DNA of 35,105 nucleotides from an uncultured Solimonas sp. Lineage in GTDB: Bacteria > Pseudomonadota > Gammaproteobacteria > Nevskiales > Nevskiaceae. A model generated the notes under the pieces. The model saw only the letters and a program-made list of their open reading frames with translations. It was not told the DNA's origin and searched no databases. The translations under genes were made by a program, and so were the position numbers. Numbering within the stretch: position 1 is the first letter of the stretch; each line of letters starts with the position of its first letter. Below are positions 27,701 to 35,105 of this stretch, in pieces. The stretch is taken from positions 1 to 35,105 of the forward strand of contig CAMLDZ010000022.1 in assembly GCA_946478985.1 (NCBI GenBank). The letters are read 5' to 3'.

Positions 27701-28480
27701 ATGGGGGGTGCAGCCTTGCTGCGCGTGGCCGGCTGCGGGCTCCTGCTGTGGCCGCTGCTGGCCTTGAGCGAGCCCGATGCCGCGACGGTGCTCGCCTGCA
27801 TGCGCGCCAATGTGCCGCAGACCCTGCAGATCCGCGAAGTCGAACTGCAGTCGCAGCGCGGCGACGGCGGCGAACGCCATCTGCGCGGGCGGCTTTACCT
27901 GAGCCGTGAGCAGGAGCAGCTGCGCGCCACGCTGAAAATCCTCGCCCCGGCCGATCTGGCCGGCGCTGCCTATCTGCTGCGCGAGCGCTCGCAGGCCGAC
28001 GAGATGTACATGTACCTGCCGGCGCTGGCCAAGGTGCGCCGGCTGCGCGGCCTTGCCGCCGAAGGCCGGCTCTGGGGCAGCGATCTGAGCTACGGCGATC
28101 TCAAGGCGCTGAGCAACCGGTTCGATGCGGCCGGCGCGACGCTGGAGCGCAGCACCACGCTCGACGGTCGCGCGGTGCAGGTGCTGGCGCTGACATCGGG
28201 CGGAGCGGCCGGGCCGCCCGAGCTGATGCGGCTGTGGGTCGACGCGCAGAGTTGCCTGGCGCTGCGGGCTGAGTTCTACGCCGGCACCGTGCTGCTCAGG
28301 CGCATCAATGCTGATCCGCAGCAGCTGCGCCAGCAGGATCGCTACTGGTACGCCGGCAGCGTGCGCATCGACGATCTTGCGCAAGGCAGCCACACCACGC
28401 TCAAGGTGCTGAGCGTGACGCTGGACCGTCCGCTGAACCAGCGCTACTTCGATCCTGCGACTTTCCATCTGGGCGACTGA
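27701..28480 (+). CDS. LolA-like outer-membrane lipoprotein-sorting protein
   Basis: The 259-residue protein has an N-terminal signal peptide (about 1-23) and the one-sheet LolA/LolB-like pattern found in proteins annotated as outer membrane lipoprotein-sorting protein (LolA-like, not true LolA). Telling segments are RGRLYLSREQEQLRATLKIL, EMYMYLPALAKVRRL and SDLSYGDLK. True LolA carries lipoproteins across the periplasm. Versions encoded beside MMPL/RND exporters are thought to pass a lipid-like substrate on. The stop overlaps the RND start (TGATG), which implies coupled expression and a joint function. GGGGAGGGG precedes the ATG. Confidence 0.82.
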   Translation: MGGAALLRVAGCGLLLWPLLALSEPDAATVLACMRANVPQTLQIREVELQSQRGDGGERHLRGRLYLSREQEQLRATLKILAPADLAGAAYLLRERSQADEMYMYLPALAKVRRLRGLAAEGRLWGSDLSYGDLKALSNRFDAAGATLERSTTLDGRAVQVLALTSGGAAGPPELMRLWVDAQSCLALRAEFYAGTVLLRRINADPQQLRQQDRYWYAGSVRIDDLAQGSHTTLKVLSVTLDRPLNQRYFDPATFHLGD

Positions 28481-31209
28481 TGCAGCGGCTGATCGCCTGG
28501 GCGGCCCGCCATCCACGCCTGATCGTGGTGCTGGCCATGCTGATCAGTGCGCTGGCGGCGCTGCTGCTGATCGATCCGCGCCACCGCACGCTGCGCCTGG
28601 CGGTGGATCCGTCGGTGGAGGCGCTGCTGCCGCCTGACGATCCGGACCTGCTGCTGCTGCAGCGCATCCGGCGTGAATTCGGCGACGCCGAGGCGATCAT
28701 CGTCGCCGTCGATCTGGCGCCGCTGTTCAGCGCAGCCGCGCTGCGCAAGGTCGAGGCCCTCGAAGCACGCTACCGCATGCTGCCCGGTGTCAGCCGCGTC
28801 TTGTCCCTGGCCAGTGCCCCGAACCTGAGCGCCGACGGCGACGAACTGGACTACCGCAGCTTCACCGCGCAGGCGCGGCAGCAGCCGGCCGCGATCGCCG
28901 GTTTCGCGGCGCAGATCGCCGCGCATCCCCTGTATCGCCAGACGCTGGTGTCGGCGGACCAGCGCAAGGCGGCGTTCGCGATCTACATGAGGGACAGCAG
29001 CGTCGCGCACGTTCACGAGCACGACGTCGCGGCGCAGATCCGCGCGGCGACGCAGGAAGTCGCAGGCGCGGCGCCACTATGGATCACCGGCACGCCGATC
29101 GTGCGCGCGGCGGCCGCGGCCGCGGTGTTCGAGGCGCTGCGCTTCACCGTGCCGGCGGCCTTCGCGTTGATGCTGGGGCTCCTGTACCTCGCGTTCCGGC
29201 AGCTGCTGGCGACGCTGGCGTCGGCGCTGGCGATCGCGATGAGCCTGTTGTGGACGCTGGCCGCGGCCGTCGCGCTGGATCTGCCGTTCAACCTGATCAC
29301 GGCGCTGGTGCCGGCGCTGATCGTCATCCTCGGACTGTCCTACACCGTCTATCTGCTGTCCGCGTACTTCTCGGCGCAGACGCGCGAACACCTGCAGGAC
29401 GAGCAGACGCGGATGCGCTGGGTGATCAACCGTGCCGGCCTGGGTCTGAGCCTGTCGGCAGCGACGACCGCGGCCGGCTTCCTGGCGCTGCTGGTGCACG
29501 AACTGCCGGCGATCCGCGCCTTTGCGGTGCTGGCGACACTGGGCTCGTTCTTCGCGGCGCTGCTCACCCTGAGCTTCCTGCCTGCCTCGCTGCGGCTGAT
29601 GCGCTGCAGCGCCGCCGGCCGTGCACCGCCGGGCGAGACTCGCTTTGCCGCCGCGGCGCGCGGGCTGGCGGCGTTCGACCAGCGCTGGCGCGGCCTGATC
29701 ATCCTGATCGCGGTACTGCTGATTCCGCTGAGCGCGGTGCTGGCGACACGCATCGAGTCGCGCGCCGAGTTCAGCGGCAGCTTCGCCGCCGATTCGGCGA
29801 TACGCCGCGACTTCGGGCAGATCAACCGGGACTTCGGCGGCGCCAACCGGCTGGCGATCCTGATCGACACCGAGGTCGACGATGCGCTGCTGGCGCCTGC
29901 GGCGATCGCCCAGCTCGACGGCTTCGTGCAGTGGCTGCGCGAACAGCCGCAAGTCGGCGCGGCGAGCTCTTACGTCGATCATCTCAGGCTGATCCACCGC
30001 GCCTTCAATGGCGATCGGCCGGACGCCGCCGGCGTGCCGGACGACGCCGTGGCGATCAAGCAGCTACTGGTGTTCGGCGGCGGCGAGTCGCTGGCGCGAG
30101 TGATCGATCCGCGCTTTCGTGCGGCCTTGATCGAGCTGCGCATCAAGGTCGATGACTCCGCCGCGGTCGCTGCGCTGGTCGAGCGGATCGAAGCACAGAT
30201 GCAGACACTGCCGCCGGCGCTGCGCGGTACCGTCAGCGGCGCCAGCGTGCTGGCGACACGGGCGGTACAGCGCATCAGCTCGGGACAGATCGCCTCGATC
30301 GCCATCGCCACCGCGGCGATCGGCCTGTTGTTGAGCTGGATGTTCATGTCGCTGCGCACCGGCCTGATCACCTTGCTGCCGACGCTGGTGCCGGTGGCGA
30401 TCTACTTCGGCACGCTGGGCCTGCTCGGCATCGCCCTGAGCCCGACCACGGCGCTGATCGCCTGCGTGGTGGTCGGCATCGCCGTCGACGACACCATCCA
30501 GTTTCTGGCCCGCTTCAACGTCGATGCGCGTGCCGGTGCCGCCGAGGCACCGGCGGTAGCCAGCGCGCTGACGGCGGTGCTGCGGCCGTTGAGCCTGAGC
30601 ACGGCGGCGCTGTGCCTGGGCTTTCTGGTCTTCGCCGGCAGCGGCCTGAGTTCGCAGGTGCAGTTCGGCTGGCTGTCGGCCTTCACCCTGTTCCTCGCCT
30701 GGCTGATGAACATCACGCTGACGCCGGCACTCGGCGCAAGTCTGCGCATCGTCACCTTGTGGGACAGCGTGCGCGTCGACCTGGGCGAGGCGCCGCAGCA
30801 GACGATTCCGCTATTGGCCGGCCTGAGCCTGCGGCAGGCGCGGGCCTTCGCGCTGATGTCGAAGCTGGAACGGCTGGCGCCGCAGCAGCGGGTGATCCGC
30901 GAAGGCGAGCAGGCCAGCGAGATCTACGTCGTCATCGACGGTGAACTGGAGGTCTGGGTCGAGCGCAACGGCGAGCGGCGGCGCCTGGCGACGATGGGCC
31001 GCGGCGCGGTGATCGGCGAGACCGGCTACTTCGGCCAGCGCCGCACCGCCAATGTCGATGCGCTGAGCGCGGTGCGCGTGCTGCGCTTCAACGCACAGGA
31101 TCTGGAGCGCCTGCGGCTGCGCTATCCGCGCATCGCCGCGCTGGTGTTGCGCAACCTCAACCGCATCCAGGCCGAGCGGCTGGCGCGCGCCACCGCGATG
31201 CTCGACTGA
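28480..31209 (+). CDS. MMPL/RND exporter fused to a cyclic-nucleotide-binding domain
   Basis: The 909-residue inner-membrane protein has the duplicated RND layout: TM1 (10-31), a periplasmic loop, TM2-6 (about 223-375), TM7 (405-423), a second loop, and TM8-12 (605-757). Residues about 785-905 form a cytoplasmic cNMP-binding domain: YVVIDGELEVWVERNGE, then the phosphate-binding cassette Gly846-Glu847 through Arg855-Thr856-Ala857, with the key Glu and Arg kept. The first-half TM4 has LGLSYTVYLL (Ser287) where a proton-relay Asp is often found; the second half keeps GIAVDDTI (Asp670, Asp671). RND exporters use the proton gradient to move lipids or drugs. Coupling to the LolA-like gene suggests envelope lipid export; the nucleotide is unknown. 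Confidence 0.88.
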   Translation: MQRLIAWAARHPRLIVVLAMLISALAALLLIDPRHRTLRLAVDPSVEALLPPDDPDLLLLQRIRREFGDAEAIIVAVDLAPLFSAAALRKVEALEARYRMLPGVSRVLSLASAPNLSADGDELDYRSFTAQARQQPAAIAGFAAQIAAHPLYRQTLVSADQRKAAFAIYMRDSSVAHVHEHDVAAQIRAATQEVAGAAPLWITGTPIVRAAAAAAVFEALRFTVPAAFALMLGLLYLAFRQLLATLASALAIAMSLLWTLAAAVALDLPFNLITALVPALIVILGLSYTVYLLSAYFSAQTREHLQDEQTRMRWVINRAGLGLSLSAATTAAGFLALLVHELPAIRAFAVLATLGSFFAALLTLSFLPASLRLMRCSAAGRAPPGETRFAAAARGLAAFDQRWRGLIILIAVLLIPLSAVLATRIESRAEFSGSFAADSAIRRDFGQINRDFGGANRLAILIDTEVDDALLAPAAIAQLDGFVQWLREQPQVGAASSYVDHLRLIHRAFNGDRPDAAGVPDDAVAIKQLLVFGGGESLARVIDPRFRAALIELRIKVDDSAAVAALVERIEAQMQTLPPALRGTVSGASVLATRAVQRISSGQIASIAIATAAIGLLLSWMFMSLRTGLITLLPTLVPVAIYFGTLGLLGIALSPTTALIACVVVGIAVDDTIQFLARFNVDARAGAAEAPAVASALTAVLRPLSLSTAALCLGFLVFAGSGLSSQVQFGWLSAFTLFLAWLMNITLTPALGASLRIVTLWDSVRVDLGEAPQQTIPLLAGLSLRQARAFALMSKLERLAPQQRVIREGEQASEIYVVIDGELEVWVERNGERRRLATMGRGAVIGETGYFGQRRTANVDALSAVRVLRFNAQDLERLRLRYPRIAALVLRNLNRIQAERLARATAMLD

Positions 31210-31235
31210 AGCCCGTGCCGCCGGGCGCGGGGCTT
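31209..31235 (+). terminator. GC-rich hairpin after the RND gene
   Basis: AAGCCC (31209-31214) pairs with GGGCTT (31230-31235), with further GC pairing possible inside. It overlaps the end of the RND stop codon region. There is no U-tract, so termination is only a possibility. Confidence 0.35.
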
Positions 31236-31296
31236 GACCTCGCGCCGCCGGTGCGGACACTGGCGTTCCGTCATTTCCCACGCTCACTGCCACACC

Positions 31297-31809
31297 ATGT
31301 CGCGCTGGCGTCCTCCCGCTGAAAAATCCTCGCCCTACATCACGGCCGACGGCCACGCACGGCTGAAGCTCGAGTTCGACGGGCTCTGGCGGCAGCGCCG
31401 GCCCGAGGTGGTGCGCGCGCTGGCGGCCGCGGCAGCGGAGGGCGATCGCAGCGAGAACGCCGAGTACCAGTACCGCAAGAAGGAGCTGCGCGAGATCGAT
31501 GCGCGGCTCAAGTACCTGACCACGCGGCTGCAGGACGTGCAGGTGATCCCCCCGGCGCGGCCGGGCAGCGGCAAGGTCTTCTTCGGTGTCTGGGTGGAGC
31601 TGGCGGACGAGGACGGCAATGCACGCCATTTCCGCATCGTCGGGCCTGACGAGACCGACGGCACGCGCGGCTGGATCAGTGTCGATTCACCGGTCGCGCG
31701 GGCCTTGCTGGGCCGCGCCGTAGGCGAAATGATCCGGGTGCGCCTGCCGGCCGGCGAGGTCGAGTACGAGATCATCACGGTTCATCATGATGAGCCGGCG
31801 GCGCGCTGA
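31297..31809 (+). CDS. greB: Transcription elongation factor GreB
   Basis: GreB enters the RNA polymerase secondary channel and stimulates cleavage of backtracked RNA. The 170-residue protein has the N-terminal coiled coil with the acidic tip [20 protein letters not shown] (Asp50 and Glu53 being the expected tip residues). A C-terminal FKBP-like domain follows ([29 protein letters not shown]). The longer coil and VWVELAD strand fit GreB better than GreA. I place the start at the ATG at 31297 because the family sequence begins there; no good Shine-Dalgarno is visible. It overlaps the tail of the convergent membrane-protein gene by 25 bases. Confidence 0.93.
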   Translation: MSRWRPPAEKSSPYITADGHARLKLEFDGLWRQRRPEVVRALAAAAAEGDRSENAEYQYRKKELREIDARLKYLTTRLQDVQVIPPARPGSGKVFFGVWVELADEDGNARHFRIVGPDETDGTRGWISVDSPVARALLGRAVGEMIRVRLPAGEVEYEIITVHHDEPAAR

Positions 31810-32174
31810 GCGCCGCGGCCCAGCCACAGGGACAGCATGACGAAGGCCAGGCAGGCGCCGATCGCGGTGGCGTTTTCACGCCACGCCGGCGACAGCACGA
31901 GGATGAAGCCGCGGTCCTTGATCAGCGCCGCGAAGCTGGAAACACAGAACGGCATCAGATAGAGCCGGAAGGTCTGCCAGCTGCGCAGCCGCACCGGCGC
32001 CGCGACGCTGAGCAGCAGGCCGCTGCCGATCAGGGCGCTGATGCCCAGCGAGTTGATCCACAACTTGGGCGCCGGCTCGAAGTGGTAGGCGAGCATCGTC
32101 AGATACCAGATCAGGTAGCACCACAGCACGCGGCGCGAGGGGCTCAGATGGGCGAGATAGCGCAGGATCGGCAT
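31785..32174 (-). CDS. Small membrane protein of unknown function
   Basis: I do not recognise this 129-residue protein. It has about four hydrophobic segments (residues 16-31, 38-60, 67-86 and 103-120) and a positively charged N-terminus (SPSRRVLW), so it is probably an inner-membrane protein. Aromatic residues cluster in the first helix ([17 protein letters not shown]). No catalytic motif is visible. Its 3' end overlaps greB by 25 bases, which argues that both reading frames are under constraint. It has no same-strand neighbour nearby. Confidence 0.7.
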   Translation of the reverse strand: MPILRYLAHLSPSRRVLWCYLIWYLTMLAYHFEPAPKLWINSLGISALIGSGLLLSVAAPVRLRSWQTFRLYLMPFCVSSFAALIKDRGFILVLSPAWRENATAIGACLAFVMLSLWLGRGAQRAAGSS

Positions 32175-32324
32175 GGCGCCATTGCATCAGCAAGAACTCC
32201 GCCGTCGCTCGGGGCTGCGACTGATCCTCGCAGCGCCCTCATGTGGCGGTGCAGCAATAGGCAGTTCATCGGGCGCTGCCGATAATCCCGACCATCCCAT
32301 TGCCGCCTCATCCGGAGAATCACG

Positions 32325-33641
32325 ATGAAACCCTACGGCCGCAAAGTCGCCATCGTCGGCGGATCGCGCATCCCGTTCGCCCGCTCCAACACCGCCTACG
32401 CGACCAGGTCGAACCAGGACATGCTCACCGCCGCGTTCAAGGGCCTGGTCGACAAGTTCCAGCTGCACGGCGAGCAGCTGGGTGAGGCGGCCGCCGGCGC
32501 CGTGCTCAAGCATTCGCGTGACTTCAACCTCTGTCGCGAATCGCTGCTCTCCTCAGGGCTGTCGGCAGCGACGCCCGCCTACGACCTGCAGATGGCCTGC
32601 GGCACCGGCCTGCAGGCGGCGATCAACATCGCCAACAAGATCGCGCTCGGGCAGATCGAGTCCGGCATTGCCGGCGGTGTCGACACCACTTCCGACGCGC
32701 CGATCGCCGTCGGCGAGAAGCTGCGCAAGATCCTGCTCGAAGCCAATCGCGCCAAGACCACCGGCCAGCGCCTGAAGGCGTTGGCCAAGTTCCGGCCCGG
32801 CATGCTGGCGCCGTCGATCCCGACCAATGGCGAGCCGCGCACACGCATGAGCATGGGCGAGCACTGCGAGCTGATGGCCCAGCAGTGGCAGATCCCGCGC
32901 GAGGCACAGGATCAGCTTGCCTTCGAGTCGCACAAGAAGGCCGCCGCCGCGTGGGAGGCCGGCTTCTACGACGATCTGGTGATTCCGTATGCCGGCCTGT
33001 CGCGTGACAACAACCTGCGCCCGGATATCTCGCTCGAAAAGCTGGCGACGCTGCCGCCGGTATTCGACCGCAAGTCGGGCAAGGGCACGCTCACCGCCGC
33101 CAATTCGACGCCGCTGACCGACGGCGCTTCGGCGGTGCTGCTGGCGTCCGAGGACTGGGCCCGCGCGCACGGGCTGCCGGTGCTGGCTTACCTCACGCAT
33201 GCCGAGACCGCGGCGGTGGATTTCGCCAATTCCGGCGGCCAGCGCGAGGGCCTGCTGATGGCGCCGGCCTATGCCGTGCCGCGACTGCTCCAGCGCGCCG
33301 GCCTGAGCTTGCAGGACTTCGATTTCTACGAGATCCACGAGGCCTTCGCCGCGCAAGTGCTATGCACGCTCAAGGCCTGGGAGGATCCGAAGTTCTGCCG
33401 CGACAAGCTCGGCCTGGATGCGCCGCTGGGCACGATCGACCGCAGCCGCATGAACGTGAAGGGCGGCAGCCTCGCCGCCGGCCACCCGTTCGCCGCCACC
33501 GGCGGCCGCATCCTGGCGACGCTGGCGAAGATTCTCGACGAGGACCACAGGGCCAGCGGCCGCAAGGGCCGCGGCCTGATCTCGATCTGTGCGGCCGGCG
33601 GTCTGGGCGTGACGGCGATCGTCGAGCGCTCCGAAAGCTGA
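32325..33641 (+). CDS. Acetyl-CoA C-acyltransferase (FadI-type thiolase)
   Basis: Thiolases cleave 3-ketoacyl-CoA with CoA in fatty-acid oxidation or run in reverse to make acetoacetyl-CoA. The 438-residue protein has the complete catalytic set: Cys92 in DLQMACGTG, His338 in YEIHEAFAAQ, His387 in GHPFAATGG and Cys422 in ISICAAGG. The length above 430 residues and the loop around NVKGGSLAAGHPFAATG resemble FadI, the trifunctional-complex thiolase, more than the 390-residue biosynthetic type. GGAG lies seven bases before the ATG. No fadJ or fadB neighbour is present, so the exact pathway is unresolved. Confidence 0.92.
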   Translation: MKPYGRKVAIVGGSRIPFARSNTAYATRSNQDMLTAAFKGLVDKFQLHGEQLGEAAAGAVLKHSRDFNLCRESLLSSGLSAATPAYDLQMACGTGLQAAINIANKIALGQIESGIAGGVDTTSDAPIAVGEKLRKILLEANRAKTTGQRLKALAKFRPGMLAPSIPTNGEPRTRMSMGEHCELMAQQWQIPREAQDQLAFESHKKAAAAWEAGFYDDLVIPYAGLSRDNNLRPDISLEKLATLPPVFDRKSGKGTLTAANSTPLTDGASAVLLASEDWARAHGLPVLAYLTHAETAAVDFANSGGQREGLLMAPAYAVPRLLQRAGLSLQDFDFYEIHEAFAAQVLCTLKAWEDPKFCRDKLGLDAPLGTIDRSRMNVKGGSLAAGHPFAATGGRILATLAKILDEDHRASGRKGRGLISICAAGGLGVTAIVERSES

Positions 33642-33674
33642 TCGGCCGTCGGGCACAAGCCTTAAGATGTCGAC

Positions 33675-33697
33675 GAAGCCCGGTCGCGCCGGGCTTC
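33675..33697 (+). terminator. Terminator-like hairpin after thiolase
   Basis: GAAGCCCGG (33675-33683) and CCGGGCTTC (33689-33697) form a perfect 9-bp stem with loop TCGCG, 34 bases after the thiolase stop codon. The following bases (GTGCGTTGTG) are only weakly T-rich, so it may be a weak or Rho-assisted terminator. Confidence 0.55.
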
Positions 33698-33768
33698 GTG
33701 CGTTGTGGGGCACGGCCCGCCGGCGTGGTTTGTGCATAATCGCGACAGACGAACAAGGGGATTTGCGA

Positions 33769-35105
33769 ATGGCGGGAATGGCAGGCTTGATGCGCACCAA
33801 GGCGATCGATCCGAACGCCAATAGCGGACTGCGGCGCTGCCTGACCGCCTGGGATCTGACCTTGCTCGGCATCGGCTGCACGATCGGCACCGGCATCTTC
33901 GTGCTGACCGGTGTCGCCGCGGCCCAGCACGCCGGTCCGGCCATCGTGCTGTCGTTCATCCTGTCCGGCATGGCCTGCGGCTTCGCGGCGCTGTGCTACG
34001 CCGAGCTGTCGAGCGCGGTCGGCGGCAGCGGCAGCGCCTACGGCTACGCCTACGCCGGCATCGGCGAACTGGCGGCCTGGGTCATCGGCTGGATGCTGGT
34101 GCTCGAATACTCGGTCGCCACTGCCACGGTCTCGATTGGCTGGTCCGGCTATCTGGCCAAGATTCTGTCCGGCTTCTTCGGCATCGTCATGCCGGCGCAA
34201 TGGACCTCGGCGCCCAGCGAAGGGGGCATCTGCAACCTGCCGGCGATGGCGATCGTGATGACGCTGGCCGTGCTGCTGTCCTGGGGCGTGAAGGAATCGG
34301 CGCGCTTCAATGGCGTGATGGTCATCGTCAAGGTGGTGACGATCCTGGCATTCATTGCGCTTGCCGCGCCGCACGTCGATCCGGACAACTGGGTGCCGCT
34401 GATTCCGGAGCGCGTCATCGATGCCGACGGCCACGGCCACTTCGGCCTGGCCGGCGTCACCACGGCGGCGGCGCTGATCTTCTTCGCCTACATCGGCTTC
34501 GACGCCGTGTCGACGGCGGGCGAGGAGGCTTTGCGCCCGCAACGCGATCTGCCGATAGGCATTCTCGCGTCGCTGGCGGTCTGCACGGCGCTGTACATCA
34601 TCGTCTCCGGCATCCTCACCGGTGTGGTGCCGTACGCGCAGATCGACATCAAGGCGCCGATCGCCGCGGCGCTCGGCAGCCTGGGCATCAGCTGGGCGCA
34701 AGGCCTGGTCGCCACCGGCGCGATGTTCGGCATCACGACCGTGATGCTGGTGCTGTACTACGGCCTGACCCGCGTGGTGCTGGCGATGAGCCGCGACGGA
34801 CTGCTGCCGGCCGGCATGGCCGCCGTGCATGAAAAGACGCAGACGCCGGTGCGGCTGATCATCGGCAGCGGCGTGCTGATCGCGCTGATCGCCGGCCTGT
34901 TTCCGATCGGCAAGGTCGCCGAACTGGTCAACCTCGGCACGCTGGGGGCGTTCTTCCTGGTCTGTGCCAGCGTCATCATCCTGCGCAAGACCCGGCCCGA
35001 CATGCACCGCCCGTTCAAGACGCCGCTGGTGCCGCTGATTCCGCTGCTGGGCATGGCGTTCTGCGGCTGGCTGATGATCAGCCTGCCCAGCCTGACCTGG
35101 CTGGC
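33769..35105 (+). CDS. APC-family amino acid permease (truncated by window end)
   Basis: The frame runs open from the ATG at 33769 to the end of the window (445 full codons). It begins with a cytoplasmic segment and TM1 carrying the APC hallmark LGIGCTIGTGIFVLTG, followed by LSFILSGMACGFAALCYAEL, GSAYGYAYAGIGELAAWVIG and FFAYIGFDAVSTAGEEALRP, typical of the cationic amino acid transporter (CAT/YfnA-like) group. At least ten membrane helices are present. AGGGG precedes the ATG at suitable spacing. The transported amino acid is unknown; a basic or neutral amino acid is likely for this group. The end is missing only because the window stops. Confidence 0.9.
   Translation, partial: MAGMAGLMRTKAIDPNANSGLRRCLTAWDLTLLGIGCTIGTGIFVLTGVAAAQHAGPAIVLSFILSGMACGFAALCYAELSSAVGGSGSAYGYAYAGIGELAAWVIGWMLVLEYSVATATVSIGWSGYLAKILSGFFGIVMPAQWTSAPSEGGICNLPAMAIVMTLAVLLSWGVKESARFNGVMVIVKVVTILAFIALAAPHVDPDNWVPLIPERVIDADGHGHFGLAGVTTAAALIFFAYIGFDAVSTAGEEALRPQRDLPIGILASLAVCTALYIIVSGILTGVVPYAQIDIKAPIAAALGSLGISWAQGLVATGAMFGITTVMLVLYYGLTRVVLAMSRDGLLPAGMAAVHEKTQTPVRLIIGSGVLIALIAGLFPIGKVAELVNLGTLGAFFLVCASVIILRKTRPDMHRPFKTPLVPLIPLLGMAFCGWLMISLPSLTWL

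Noticed and set aside
33370..35007. Long minus-strand open frame (545 codons) opposite thiolase and permease
   Set aside because: It spans two recognisable plus-strand genes and an intergenic terminator, and its His/Arg/Gln-rich sequence has no domain.

Overview
This is a GC-rich bacterial chromosome segment. The gene order infC-rpmI-rplT-pheS-pheT-ihfA-merR-tRNA-Pro, together with TadA, GreB, IHF-alpha and a ZnuD-like receptor, points to a gammaproteobacterium. My best guess is the Nevskiales/Solimonadaceae neighbourhood, but that is inference from gene style, not from a search. No prophage, insertion sequence, CRISPR array or plasmid signature is visible. Coding is dense and no gene-free stretch exceeds 300 bp.

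Layout. Positions 1-2.3 kb hold a stand-alone RibD-type reductase, tadA and an ankyrin protein; a composite inverted repeat lies between the last two. Positions 2.3-8.4 kb look like an accessory catabolic patch: a secreted PHB-depolymerase-type hydrolase, a class III CoA-transferase divergent from a LysR regulator with a T-N11-A dyad between them, a 70-codon remnant of a zinc alcohol dehydrogenase, a SnoaL-like protein and a Baeyer-Villiger-type monooxygenase with Tyr in place of the fingerprint His. tRNA-Val(CAC) and its terminator follow.

Positions 8.6-12.7 kb form a minus-strand metal locus, most likely zinc: a small secreted Cys/His protein, a TonB-dependent receptor with two His-rich loops, and an AztD-like lipoprotein. 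Positions 12.8-19.6 kb are minus-strand housekeeping genes. infC uses an ATC start codon and has its own good sigma-70-type promoter; thrS, its usual upstream neighbour, is absent. A strong terminator sits between rplT and pheS, and another follows tRNA-Pro.

Positions 19.8-25.9 kb (plus strand) carry a DODA-type dioxygenase, an OsmC protein, a DUF748 protein, a DUF885 metallopeptidase and an ammonium transporter behind a near-consensus sigma-54 promoter; a small unknown protein, not GlnK, follows the transporter. Positions 25.9-35.1 kb carry SelO (minus), a PLDc_N mini-membrane protein, a LolA-like periplasmic protein coupled to an MMPL/RND exporter fused to a cyclic-nucleotide-binding domain, GreB, a small membrane protein (minus), a FadI-type thiolase and an APC amino-acid permease cut by the window end.

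The most unusual candidates are the nucleotide-sensing RND exporter with its LolA-like partner and the partly decayed monooxygenase locus. Neither can be called a new system from sequence reading alone.
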